Origin: an uncultured Verrucomicrobiales bacterium
Lineage (GTDB): Bacteria > Verrucomicrobiota > Verrucomicrobiia > Limisphaerales > JACDHS01
DNA: 58,140 nucleotides
Assembly (NCBI GenBank): GCA_937983475.1
Contig: CALJZV010000083.1
Coordinates: 1-58,140 of the forward strand
Direction: 5' to 3'
Below the pieces are notes generated by a model. That model was not told the DNA's origin, searched no databases, and saw only the letters and a list, made by a program, of their open reading frames with translations. The translations under genes and the position numbers were made by a program. This document shows positions 1-6,247 of this stretch, piece after piece; the stretch's first letter is position 1, and each line of letters starts with the position of its first letter.

Positions 1-4
1 ATAA

Positions 5-142
5 CTCATCTATGACGGCATTCGCACCAACGTCGACTTTGAGCAACGCTTGTTCTACGTGGCCGCCACAATGGCCAAGCACTCGTTCTACATCATCCAG
101 CCCCAGACAGACAGGTTTTATGAGCCCATTTTGGACGGATAA
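5..142 (+). pseudogene. C-terminal fragment of a UvrD-like helicase
   Basis: Open frame of 45 codons, preceded directly by an in-frame TAA at 2-4 and ending at TAA 140-142. From Tyr at base 11 it matches the last 33 codons of the helicase running off the right end of the window (11 mismatches in 99 bases), then adds DRFYEPILDG as a natural-looking C-terminus. In helicase motif VI the other copy reads VAATRAKH; here the Arg is Met (VAATMAKH), which would abolish ATP hydrolysis. It has no start codon. It is either a decayed or variant overlap of the contig ends or a genuine duplicated relic. Confidence 0.6.
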
Positions 143-172
143 AAATTATTTGTAGAAAGGTGAAAAAAGTTC

Positions 173-201
173 TTGCGCAAAATCCATCTTCTCATTAAAC
201 T
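173..201 (+). promoter_or_regulatory. sigma-70-like promoter P1
   Basis: TTGCGC at 173-178, 17-bp spacer, TAAACT at 196-201, with an A-rich upstream stretch ending in TTCTTGC as in four other promoters of this window (near 8723, 9545, 10897 and 11711). Downstream, ACTAAA 216-221 and TTTAGT 228-233 form a small hairpin before the ribosome binding site at 241-253. It would drive the gene at 356. Confidence 0.5.
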
Positions 202-253
202 CAATCTTGTTTGATACTAAATAAGATTTTAGTTCCACTAGAAAGGAGAGCGG

Positions 254-271
254 ATGGAAACACAAAACTAG
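254..271 (+). CDS. five-codon leader peptide (METQN) or amber-truncated N-terminus
   Basis: A very good ribosome binding site, GAAAGGAGAGCGG (241-253), abuts ATG 254, but the frame closes at TAG 269-271 after five codons. The same frame then stays open through the whole downstream gene. Either this is a translated leader, or it is the original start of the downstream protein interrupted by an amber codon. TAG is used as an ordinary stop elsewhere (for example 12447-12449), so general recoding is unlikely. The same 13 bases precede another mini-ORF at 42216. Confidence 0.35.
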   Translation: METQN

Positions 272-355
272 GTAGAGCGGCGCAGCGCGGTGGCCGCTTA
301 TGTGAGTCAAGCACTGCGCAGGACAAAAGAATTTCGAAAGGAGAATGATAAAGCG

Positions 356-1027
356 ATGAGCAGGTTTTTAGCTTTCGTCTACGCCCCCAAAACAGAAGAG
401 CTGATTGCCAAGTGTGGCGAGAGCACCACTGCAATTGCACTGTGCCGGGAGCACCCCGACTACGTAACAATCACACAGAAAACAATCGGTAAGGAACTTA
501 ACCGAGAACAAATGCTTGCGATCTACAATATGTGTTGCGAGCAGGTTAAGGAATCATTTGACAGCGACGAGCAGGCGGCAACAGAATCATGGGCCGTGTT
601 AGCCGACGCCTTTGCTGCCAACCCCTACACCGATGCCGAGCACGCCGAACTTGTGGCCCGACACTTTCCCAATCAAAAAGGAGACGAGGAAACGATGGCA
701 AAGAAAAAAGCAGCACCGAAAAAGAAAGCAGCCCCCAAGAAAAAGGCGGCAGCAAAAAAGAAAGCCCCGGCCAAGAAGAAGGCCGCAGCTAAAAAGAAAG
801 CCCCGGCCCGCAAGACAGCCGGTAAGCAGAACCGCGTGACGAGCAAGTTCGCTGGCAAAAAGATCCAGCTGCTCAACAAGAAGAACCCTCATAAAGAAGG
901 CACCAAGTCCCACGGGTGGTTCGCACTACTGCGCAACAACATGACGGTGGAGGACTACGTGGCCGCTGGCGGCTTTACGCACTACATCGTTTTCGGCGTG
1001 GAAAAAGGCTTCTTGAAACTCAAGTAA
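356..1027 (+). CDS. basic protein with histone-H1-like linker and a conserved C-terminal module
   Basis: No named family is recognised. Three parts are visible: an N-terminal ~110-residue acidic region, a ~50-residue Lys/Ala/Pro repeat resembling histone H1 tails (KKKAAPKKKAA, KKKAPAKKKA), and a ~55-residue C-terminal module (NPHKEGTKSHGWFALLR, then MTVEDY and AGGFTHYI). The same C-terminal module ends the protein at 11802-12449. The start at 356 is chosen because AAAGGAG lies just upstream; the frame is open back to GTG 290 and beyond to an amber at 269. The basic linker suggests DNA or RNA binding (inference). A strong terminator follows, so it is probably a single-gene unit from P1. Confidence 0.7.
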   Translation: MSRFLAFVYAPKTEELIAKCGESTTAIALCREHPDYVTITQKTIGKELNREQMLAIYNMCCEQVKESFDSDEQAATESWAVLADAFAANPYTDAEHAELVARHFPNQKGDEETMAKKKAAPKKKAAPKKKAAAKKKAPAKKKAAAKKKAPARKTAGKQNRVTSKFAGKKIQLLNKKNPHKEGTKSHGWFALLRNNMTVEDYVAAGGFTHYIVFGVEKGFLKLK

Positions 1028-1044
1028 GCCCCCGCGCTGATTAA

Positions 1045-1095
1045 ACACGCGCGCGCCGGGTGCGGTGGAGTCACCCGGCGCGCTGTGTTCTTTTT
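1045..1095 (+). terminator. Rho-independent terminator
   Basis: Perfect 12-bp stem GCGCGCCGGGTG (1051-1062) with CACCCGGCGCGC (1072-1083), 9-nt loop, flanked by ACAC/GTGT pairing and followed by TTCTTTTT. It separates the gene at 356-1027 from the modification operon. Confidence 0.85.
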
Positions 1096-1123
1096 AACTA
1101 CGAGAAAAGGAGGCACTGCCACA

Positions 1124-2059
1124 ATGCCCGTCAAGCCCATGCGCAAGGTTCCCCGCGCTATTGACCCCGCCACGCCCGACATGTTCTGGAAGCCAGAAGA
1201 TTTCTTTTGGTATTGGATGAACGAACGACACATGATCTACGTTAAGCGGCACAAGATGAGGCTGCCCAAGCCGTGGACAGACGATAAGATTTTGCAGAGC
1301 TACAAGTTCACGAACGTGTTCCGTGAGCTGGACACAGTCAGCCTCTGGATGCGCGAGCACTGGACCAAGCCCAACTGGAACGCGCCGCTGTGGCAAACGG
1401 TTTTGAACTGCGGCATCTTCCGCTTTTTTGGCACCACAGAATTCGCGGCCCTGCTGGGCTGGCAAAAACGCTTTGAACCCGAACACATGACCGACCTTGC
1501 CTACGCCATGCTCGCAGGCGGGGGACGCGTGTTCACGGGTGCTTACATCATAAGCAACTTTGGCCAGCGGCGGCCCAAGCAAGAGGTGATCGTTGAGGAC
1601 GTGCTTGCCCCGTTTGCCGAGGAGTGCAAAGCGATTGCCAAGGTTGCCCGCAAGACGCGCAGTCTGCAAGCTACCTTTGAAGCCATGAGTCACTTGTATG
1701 GCTTTGGCGGCAATGGGTTCATGGCTTATGAGATTGTCAGTGACTTGCGCCACACCAAGGTCCTGCACGACTGCGAGGACAACCTCACATGGGCCAACGC
1801 TGGCCCCGGCGCAAAGCGCGGCTTGAACCGCATCCACGAGCGACCGCTCAATGCCCCGGTGCGCCCCCAACAGGCTTTGGAGGAGATGCAAGAACTGTGG
1901 CGCGGTGCCATACGTGATGGGAAGGTAGGGCAACACATTGTCAAGCAGGCACGCTTTGAGATGCGTGAGATTGAGCACAGCCTCTGTGAGTTTGATAAAT
2001 ACATGCGCGTCCACAACGACGAAGGCAGACCCCGAGGAAGGTATGACGGAACACCATGA
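1124..2059 (+). CDS. DNA-base hypermodification protein, HMUDK_hel / aGPT-Pplase-like
   Basis: 311 aa, starting at 1124 behind AAAGGAGG. Residues 27-75 carry the hallmark of this phage family: FFWYWMNERHMIYVKRHK, then PKPWTDD, then KFTNVFRELD. Residues ~85-110 continue with a helical VLNCGIFRFFGTTEF segment. Families with this signature (annotated HMUDK helical domain or alpha-glutamyl/putrescinyl-thymine pyrophosphorylase, now partly shown to be amino-acid:DNA transferases) act on 5-hydroxymethyl-uracil in phage DNA. It overlaps the radical SAM gene by 4 bases (ATGA) and heads the modification operon. No P-loop kinase motif is present, so it is not itself the 5-hmdU kinase. The exact reaction cannot be assigned; membership of a modification family is fairly secure. 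Confidence 0.72.
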   Translation: MPVKPMRKVPRAIDPATPDMFWKPEDFFWYWMNERHMIYVKRHKMRLPKPWTDDKILQSYKFTNVFRELDTVSLWMREHWTKPNWNAPLWQTVLNCGIFRFFGTTEFAALLGWQKRFEPEHMTDLAYAMLAGGGRVFTGAYIISNFGQRRPKQEVIVEDVLAPFAEECKAIAKVARKTRSLQATFEAMSHLYGFGGNGFMAYEIVSDLRHTKVLHDCEDNLTWANAGPGAKRGLNRIHERPLNAPVRPQQALEEMQELWRGAIRDGKVGQHIVKQARFEMREIEHSLCEFDKYMRVHNDEGRPRGRYDGTP

Positions 2060-3039
2060 GCAAACCCTACAAGCAGCACCCACCCTACGCAATCCAGATA
2101 GAGCCGGTTGAAGGCTGTAATCTGGCTTGCAGCTTTTGCGGCATCAACGGCATCCGCGAGGGCGACACCAGTAGCAAGCCCTTCAAGATGATGAACGTGG
2201 GCCACGCCGAGCAGCTGGCCGTTGGCCTAGCGGCCACGGGCTGGAATCCACGGGTGGAGTTTGCCATGCACGGCGAACCCACTATGCACCCCCAGCTCCG
2301 CGACATTGTCTGGCTCTTCCGCAAACACAACCCCAAGCTCCAGCTGATGGTGACCACCAATGGGGCCGGTCTGATCAAAGAGCCGGTTGCCCGCGTGGCA
2401 GCCCTGTTTGAAGCCGGGTTGAACGTGCTGGCGATCGATAAATACGAGCACGCGACCTACATAAACAGGGTTCTCACGCCGATTTACGATGCCGCCGCTG
2501 CTGGCAGCCTGCCCATGCCGCTACCGTATCCGGAGAATCCCAAGGGCAACCCGCACACCCGCCGCCCGGTAACGGCCCAAGTGATCAGCGTGGTGGAGGA
2601 CATCAGCGATGCCACCAAGGGCACCCACTCCAGCCTGAACAATCACGCGGGCTGCGCTGCGCCTCCCGACCACAGTCAGCAGGGCAAGCGATGCGCCAAG
2701 CCGTTCAGAGAGCTGAGCGTCCGCTACGACGGCAACGTGGCCGTCTGCTGTAACGACTGGCGCGGCACCTATTACGTGGGCAACGTCATTATCGACACCT
2801 TTGAGGAGGTTTGGTGGAGCGCGGCCATGCACGCGGCGCGCGTTAAGCTATACCACGGCCAGCGTGACTTCGGGCCGTGCGACGGGTGTAATGCAAAGTC
2901 TTACCGGGTAGGCCTGCTGCCCGACAAATACGGCAAGGACGCGCTGCCTGAGCCAGATAAGGAGGACCGTGAGACCATAGAGGAGGCTCTAGGCTATGAG
3001 CCCCTAGCCGCCCCCGTGTTGCGGGAGTGGGAAAAGTAA
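2056..3039 (+). CDS. radical SAM enzyme with SPASM-like C-terminus
   Basis: 327 aa. The CxxxCxxC cluster motif is CNLACSFC (Cys21, 25, 28) at the start of the barrel; MHGEPTMHP is the usual GEP strand and LMVTTNGAGL the next one. The C-terminal third has further cysteines (CAKPFRELSV, VAVCCNDWRG, FGPCDGC) typical of SPASM/twitch auxiliary-cluster domains. Such enzymes bind a 4Fe-4S cluster and S-adenosylmethionine and run radical reactions. It lies between an aGPT-like protein and a DNA glycosyltransferase-like protein with 4-base overlap upstream, so it most likely rearranges or decorates the modified base or its substituent. In thymidine-hypermodifying phages a radical SAM isomerase occupies a comparable position. 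The specific reaction is unknown. Confidence 0.85.
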   Translation: MSKPYKQHPPYAIQIEPVEGCNLACSFCGINGIREGDTSSKPFKMMNVGHAEQLAVGLAATGWNPRVEFAMHGEPTMHPQLRDIVWLFRKHNPKLQLMVTTNGAGLIKEPVARVAALFEAGLNVLAIDKYEHATYINRVLTPIYDAAAAGSLPMPLPYPENPKGNPHTRRPVTAQVISVVEDISDATKGTHSSLNNHAGCAAPPDHSQQGKRCAKPFRELSVRYDGNVAVCCNDWRGTYYVGNVIIDTFEEVWWSAAMHAARVKLYHGQRDFGPCDGCNAKSYRVGLLPDKYGKDALPEPDKEDRETIEEALGYEPLAAPVLREWEK

Positions 3040-3053
3040 GAAAGGAGAAAGCA

Positions 3054-3872
3054 ATGAAACGCGAAAAAATAATCGCAGACTTCAAACAAAAGTGTTTGAT
3101 CTACATCCCCAGCCGGGGACGATGCCTGAACCAAAAGACCTTTGAAAATATACCGCGCTCCCTACGCCCGGTCACGAGGATTGTGATCCCCCCGGAGGAC
3201 GAGCAGCGGATGCCGGAGAAGTATGCCCCTTACTGCCGCGTCTGCCCGGAGGAGGGCATAGGACCGACCCGCCAGTGGATACTGCAGACCCACCATGATG
3301 AGCAGCTGCGCCCCTACCTAATCATGAGCGACGATGACCACTCGTTCTTCCGGCGCAAGTCGGAGGAGGACTGGCATTTGCAACGGTGCAGCGACGAGGA
3401 CGTTGAAGACATGTTCATCGCCCTTGGCGACCTGCTTGAGGAATACATGCAAGTCGGTCTCAGCCCGCGCTCGGGCAACAACCGGATGGAGGCACCCGTC
3501 AAGGAATGCACGAGGATGTTCAACTTCCACGGCTACGACGTTGCTGCCTACCATGCGCTCGGCCTGAGATTTGATGAGACGCCCCTGATGGAGGACTTCA
3601 ACGTCACGTTGCGTATCTTGGAGGCGGGCTATCCCAACGCGCTGCTGACTCAATACTGTTGGGACCAGCCCGGCAGCAACAGTGACGGCGGTTGTAGCAG
3701 CTACCGCACCCCCGAATTGCAGGCCAAGGCCGCTAATTTGTTGGCTGAGCTGCATCCCAAGTTCGTCAAAGTTGTTGACAAGAAGAGCAATAATTGGGAA
3801 GGTATGGACACCCGCAAAGACGTGCGCATCCAATGGCGCAAGGCTTACGAGTCAGGAGTAAAAGAATTATGA
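3054..3872 (+). CDS. GT-A glycosyltransferase, TET/JBP-associated (TAGT) type
   Basis: 272 aa, started at 3054 behind GAAAGGAGAAAG. It opens with CLIYIPSRGR (residues 14-23), the usual nucleotide-sugar-binding first strand, followed by TRIVIPPEDE; SDDDHSFF gives the DxD metal motif (Asp93-95). Later come VGLSPRSGNNRME and LMEDFNVTLRILEAGYPN, which I recognise from the glycosyltransferases associated with TET/JBP dioxygenases in phages. That family is related to the base J glucosyltransferase and adds sugars to hydroxymethyl-pyrimidines in DNA. No TET/JBP gene is present; the hydroxymethyl group would come from the next gene instead (inference). It overlaps that gene by 4 bases. Confidence 0.72.
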   Translation: MKREKIIADFKQKCLIYIPSRGRCLNQKTFENIPRSLRPVTRIVIPPEDEQRMPEKYAPYCRVCPEEGIGPTRQWILQTHHDEQLRPYLIMSDDDHSFFRRKSEEDWHLQRCSDEDVEDMFIALGDLLEEYMQVGLSPRSGNNRMEAPVKECTRMFNFHGYDVAAYHALGLRFDETPLMEDFNVTLRILEAGYPNALLTQYCWDQPGSNSDGGCSSYRTPELQAKAANLLAELHPKFVKVVDKKSNNWEGMDTRKDVRIQWRKAYESGVKEL

Positions 3873-4969
3873 GCAGGAATATCAATAGCGGAATTCCGCA
3901 CGTTCTTGACGTCCGCAACGTGGACGAGGCTTTTTTCAGAGGCGCGGAGCTACTGCGCGAGCAAGGCGTGCAGCGGCCCAGCCGCGACGGCATGACGTTG
4001 GAGTGCCCGTTCCCCGTCATCACCAGCTACGCAAACCCGTGGGAGTGTGTGCTGGGTTACGACCAGCAACGCAAGCCCAACCCGTTCTTCCACTTCTTTG
4101 AGGCGTTGTGGATGCTTGCCGGGCGCAGAGACGTGGAGATGCTGAAGCACTACAACAGCCAGATGGCTGCCTACAGTGACGACGGCGAAGTGTTCCACGC
4201 CGCCTACGGCTACCGGCTGCGGCACCACTTTGGCATAGACCAGATCAACCACTGCATTGCGAAGTTAAAGAAGAACGCCAATGACCGTCAGGTGGTGATG
4301 CAGATCTGGGATTGCAACAGCGATCTGGATAAGGTCAGCAAGGACATCCCATGTAACGACTTTGTGATGTTCCGGGTAGACGACCCGGCCTGTGGCCGCA
4401 GGCTAAACATGACCGTCTGTTGTCGCAGTAACGACATGATCTGGGGCTGCTACGGCAGCAACGTGGTGCAGTTTGCGTTCCTCCACAAATACATTGCCAC
4501 AATGGCCGGGTTCCGGATGGGTCGTTACAATCAGTTAAGTCATAGCTTTCATGTCTATACTGAACGCCCGCAGTGGGAGGCCATCAAAGGGATTTCCTTT
4601 GAGAACTATCTCAATGACACCTACTACACCGGCGGATTCTGCAATATACCTAAAGAAGCTGCAACGCCATCTCAATTAATGATGACCTATCCCGACGACT
4701 GGTATAATGACCTCCTCACCTTCTTGGACGACCCGCAGTGCTGTGACGTGCGGAACTATTGGTTCCACAAAACTGCCCGGCCCATGTGGCTCGCCTACGA
4801 GTGCCACAAGCAGCGCAACTACGACATCGCGCTCACGCACGCTGGCACCATAGAGGCTGACGATTGGAGACTGGCTTGCACCACATGGCTGCGCCGGGTG
4901 CGAGAAGCCTACGAGGACCGCGAGGCGCGCAAACTGCGAGAGGAAAAGGAGGCACAAGCAACATCATGA
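3869..4969 (+). CDS. thymidylate synthase-family enzyme, likely dUMP hydroxymethylase
   Basis: 366 aa, start 3869 with AGGAG upstream. Thymidylate-synthase fold motifs: FFHFFEALWMLAGR near the N-terminus, catalytic Cys162 in DIPCNDFVMF, phosphate-binding TVCCRSNDMIWGCYGSN and YNQLSHSFHVY. The residue that reads the pyrimidine is Asn198 (GSN), the dUMP type, not the Asp of dCMP hydroxymethylases. It is longer than classical ThyA (~265 aa) because of a ~90-residue C-terminal extension. The PCN in place of PCH and the modification neighbours favour 5-hydroxymethyl-dUMP synthesis over dTMP synthesis, but sequence alone does not prove which. Confidence 0.85.
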   Translation: MSRNINSGIPHVLDVRNVDEAFFRGAELLREQGVQRPSRDGMTLECPFPVITSYANPWECVLGYDQQRKPNPFFHFFEALWMLAGRRDVEMLKHYNSQMAAYSDDGEVFHAAYGYRLRHHFGIDQINHCIAKLKKNANDRQVVMQIWDCNSDLDKVSKDIPCNDFVMFRVDDPACGRRLNMTVCCRSNDMIWGCYGSNVVQFAFLHKYIATMAGFRMGRYNQLSHSFHVYTERPQWEAIKGISFENYLNDTYYTGGFCNIPKEAATPSQLMMTYPDDWYNDLLTFLDDPQCCDVRNYWFHKTARPMWLAYECHKQRNYDIALTHAGTIEADDWRLACTTWLRRVREAYEDREARKLREEKEAQATS

Positions 4970-5592
4970 GTCGTAAGGACCTCACCAACCCCCTGCGCGT
5001 TATTGAGGAGGCCCCGCACATCGAGCGGTTCCATACGTTCCCCACCATTGGCAAGCAGAACATCGCGAGCCACAGCTGGGGCGTGGCCTTGCTGACGCAC
5101 ACCATCTACGAGGGCGAGCCGCCAGTGGAGGCGATCATGTATGCGCTTTGTCATGACATACATGAAATCGAAGTTGGCGACGTGCCTGCCCCCACCAAAT
5201 GGAAGCACCCCGCGCTCAAGGAGCAACTGAACAAAGCCACCGATGAGTTCGAGCGCATCCACAACATCCAAGTTCCGGAGGACGAGGAGGTGCTGTGCGT
5301 TGTGGATATAGCGGACAAACTCGAAGGCATGTTAAACTGTATCCGCGAAATTAAGCTCGGCAACATGCACATGATCCTCGTCTACACGCGCTGGCGGCGC
5401 GCTGTAACCAACAAGGAGACCCGCAAACTCTACAACTCTAAAGTCTGCACCGCCATCCGATTGAAAACCAATGGGCTGATCAACGAGATCCAAGACCAGT
5501 TCGTCCGCGCCACATGGGACTATCCCCATTACAAACAACTGATTGAAGCCCAAGTGAAAAGCGATGGGCCATCCCTAAAGGAGACTGAATAA
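4966..5592 (+). CDS. HD-domain deoxynucleotide phosphohydrolase (YfbR-like)
   Basis: 208 aa, starting at 4966 and overlapping the previous stop by 4 bases. The order RFHTFPTIGKQNIASHSWG, then LCHDIHEIEVGDVPAPTK, then VVDIADKLEG gives His36, His63-Asp64 and a distal Asp, the metal ligands of the HD superfamily; the IHE and D-x-P-x-P-x-K signature fits YfbR 5'-deoxynucleotidases. Expected role: removing phosphate from selected dNMPs. In hmU phages such as SPO1 a dTMP phosphatase lowers normal thymidine nucleotides so the modified one is used; this is the most attractive role here (inference). Confidence 0.8.
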   Translation: MSRKDLTNPLRVIEEAPHIERFHTFPTIGKQNIASHSWGVALLTHTIYEGEPPVEAIMYALCHDIHEIEVGDVPAPTKWKHPALKEQLNKATDEFERIHNIQVPEDEEVLCVVDIADKLEGMLNCIREIKLGNMHMILVYTRWRRAVTNKETRKLYNSKVCTAIRLKTNGLINEIQDQFVRATWDYPHYKQLIEAQVKSDGPSLKETE

Positions 5593-5594
5593 TT

Positions 5595-6233
5595 ATGGAA
5601 CCGACAGACAAACCAACAGCACTCCAGCAGTTCTACGTTCTACTGGCCCGCGTGGCTGGTGAGGACGTAGAGGAGCTGCTTAAAAAGAACGAGGAGTATG
5701 GCGACAGCTGGAAGAAGCGCGGGGGCATTGGTGCCTTCATGATGTTGGCGCGCAAATGGGATCGCATTGAAAACATGACGCAAGCCGAGCGTTATGACGT
5801 CTTCGAAGCCATCCTAAAAAGCGATGCCGTCACAGGCGTTGTGGATGACATCGGTGATTTGCGCCGCTACCTGCTGCTCGTTGAAACGGAGTGCCGCCTG
5901 CGCCGCTACCAGCAAACCGGAGCCAACAACGCCCCGCTCGCCCCCGGCACCCCGCAACCCACCAGCGGCCCGGTAGCCCTGTTTGAGCAGGAACAGGAAG
6001 CTGAGGTTCCCACTCCGCTGCCGCCCGAGCATATAACGGCTGACGACGAGCTGACGCGCATGGTGCGCACCATCCTTGTCCAAGTGTATGGCAACAAGCA
6101 GCGCGCGCAGACGGAGGCGGCCACGTCCGCTCTGATCCGGCTGTTCAACGAGCGCATCACGGCCATGGGCGAAGCCTTGGCTAAGAACGTTGAGGAACAT
6201 ATTGGCGAGTGCGACCACTCGCCCAACCCATAA
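5595..6233 (+). CDS. Nmad1/DUF1599-type nucleotide-modification-associated protein
   Basis: 212 aa. Residues ~25-100 show KNEEYGDSWKKRGGIGAFM, MLARKWDRIENM and VVDDIGDLRRYLLL, the signature I associate with DUF1599 (nucleotide modification associated domain 1), a small helical domain repeatedly found next to thymidylate synthase homologues in phages. The ~110-residue C-terminal extension is Pro/Glu-rich and then helical, with no recognised domain. It follows the HD phosphohydrolase by 2 bases. A role in binding or controlling modified nucleotides is inferred from context. Confidence 0.7.
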   Translation: MEPTDKPTALQQFYVLLARVAGEDVEELLKKNEEYGDSWKKRGGIGAFMMLARKWDRIENMTQAERYDVFEAILKSDAVTGVVDDIGDLRRYLLLVETECRLRRYQQTGANNAPLAPGTPQPTSGPVALFEQEQEAEVPTPLPPEHITADDELTRMVRTILVQVYGNKQRAQTEAATSALIRLFNERITAMGEALAKNVEEHIGECDHSPNP

Positions 6234-6247
6234 AAGGATCTCGCGCA

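Noticed and set aside
1..142. Diversity-generating retroelement template/variable pair with the right end
   Set aside because: The mismatches are biased to one base in the start copy, but three of 11 do not fit an adenine-only pattern, and no reverse transcriptase or Avd-like gene is present.
241..1027. Genome-wide TAG recoding
   Set aside because: TAG ends several clear genes (for example at 12447-12449 and, on the minus strand, at 14043-14045 and 13212-13214), so it works as a stop here.
1094..2092. 332-codon minus-strand ORF opposite the HMUDK_hel gene
   Set aside because: It mirrors the coding frame of a well-supported gene, has no ribosome site and no recognisable motifs.
3869..4969. 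dCMP hydroxymethylase
   Set aside because: The pyrimidine-selecting residue is Asn (GSN), typical of dUMP enzymes, rather than Asp.
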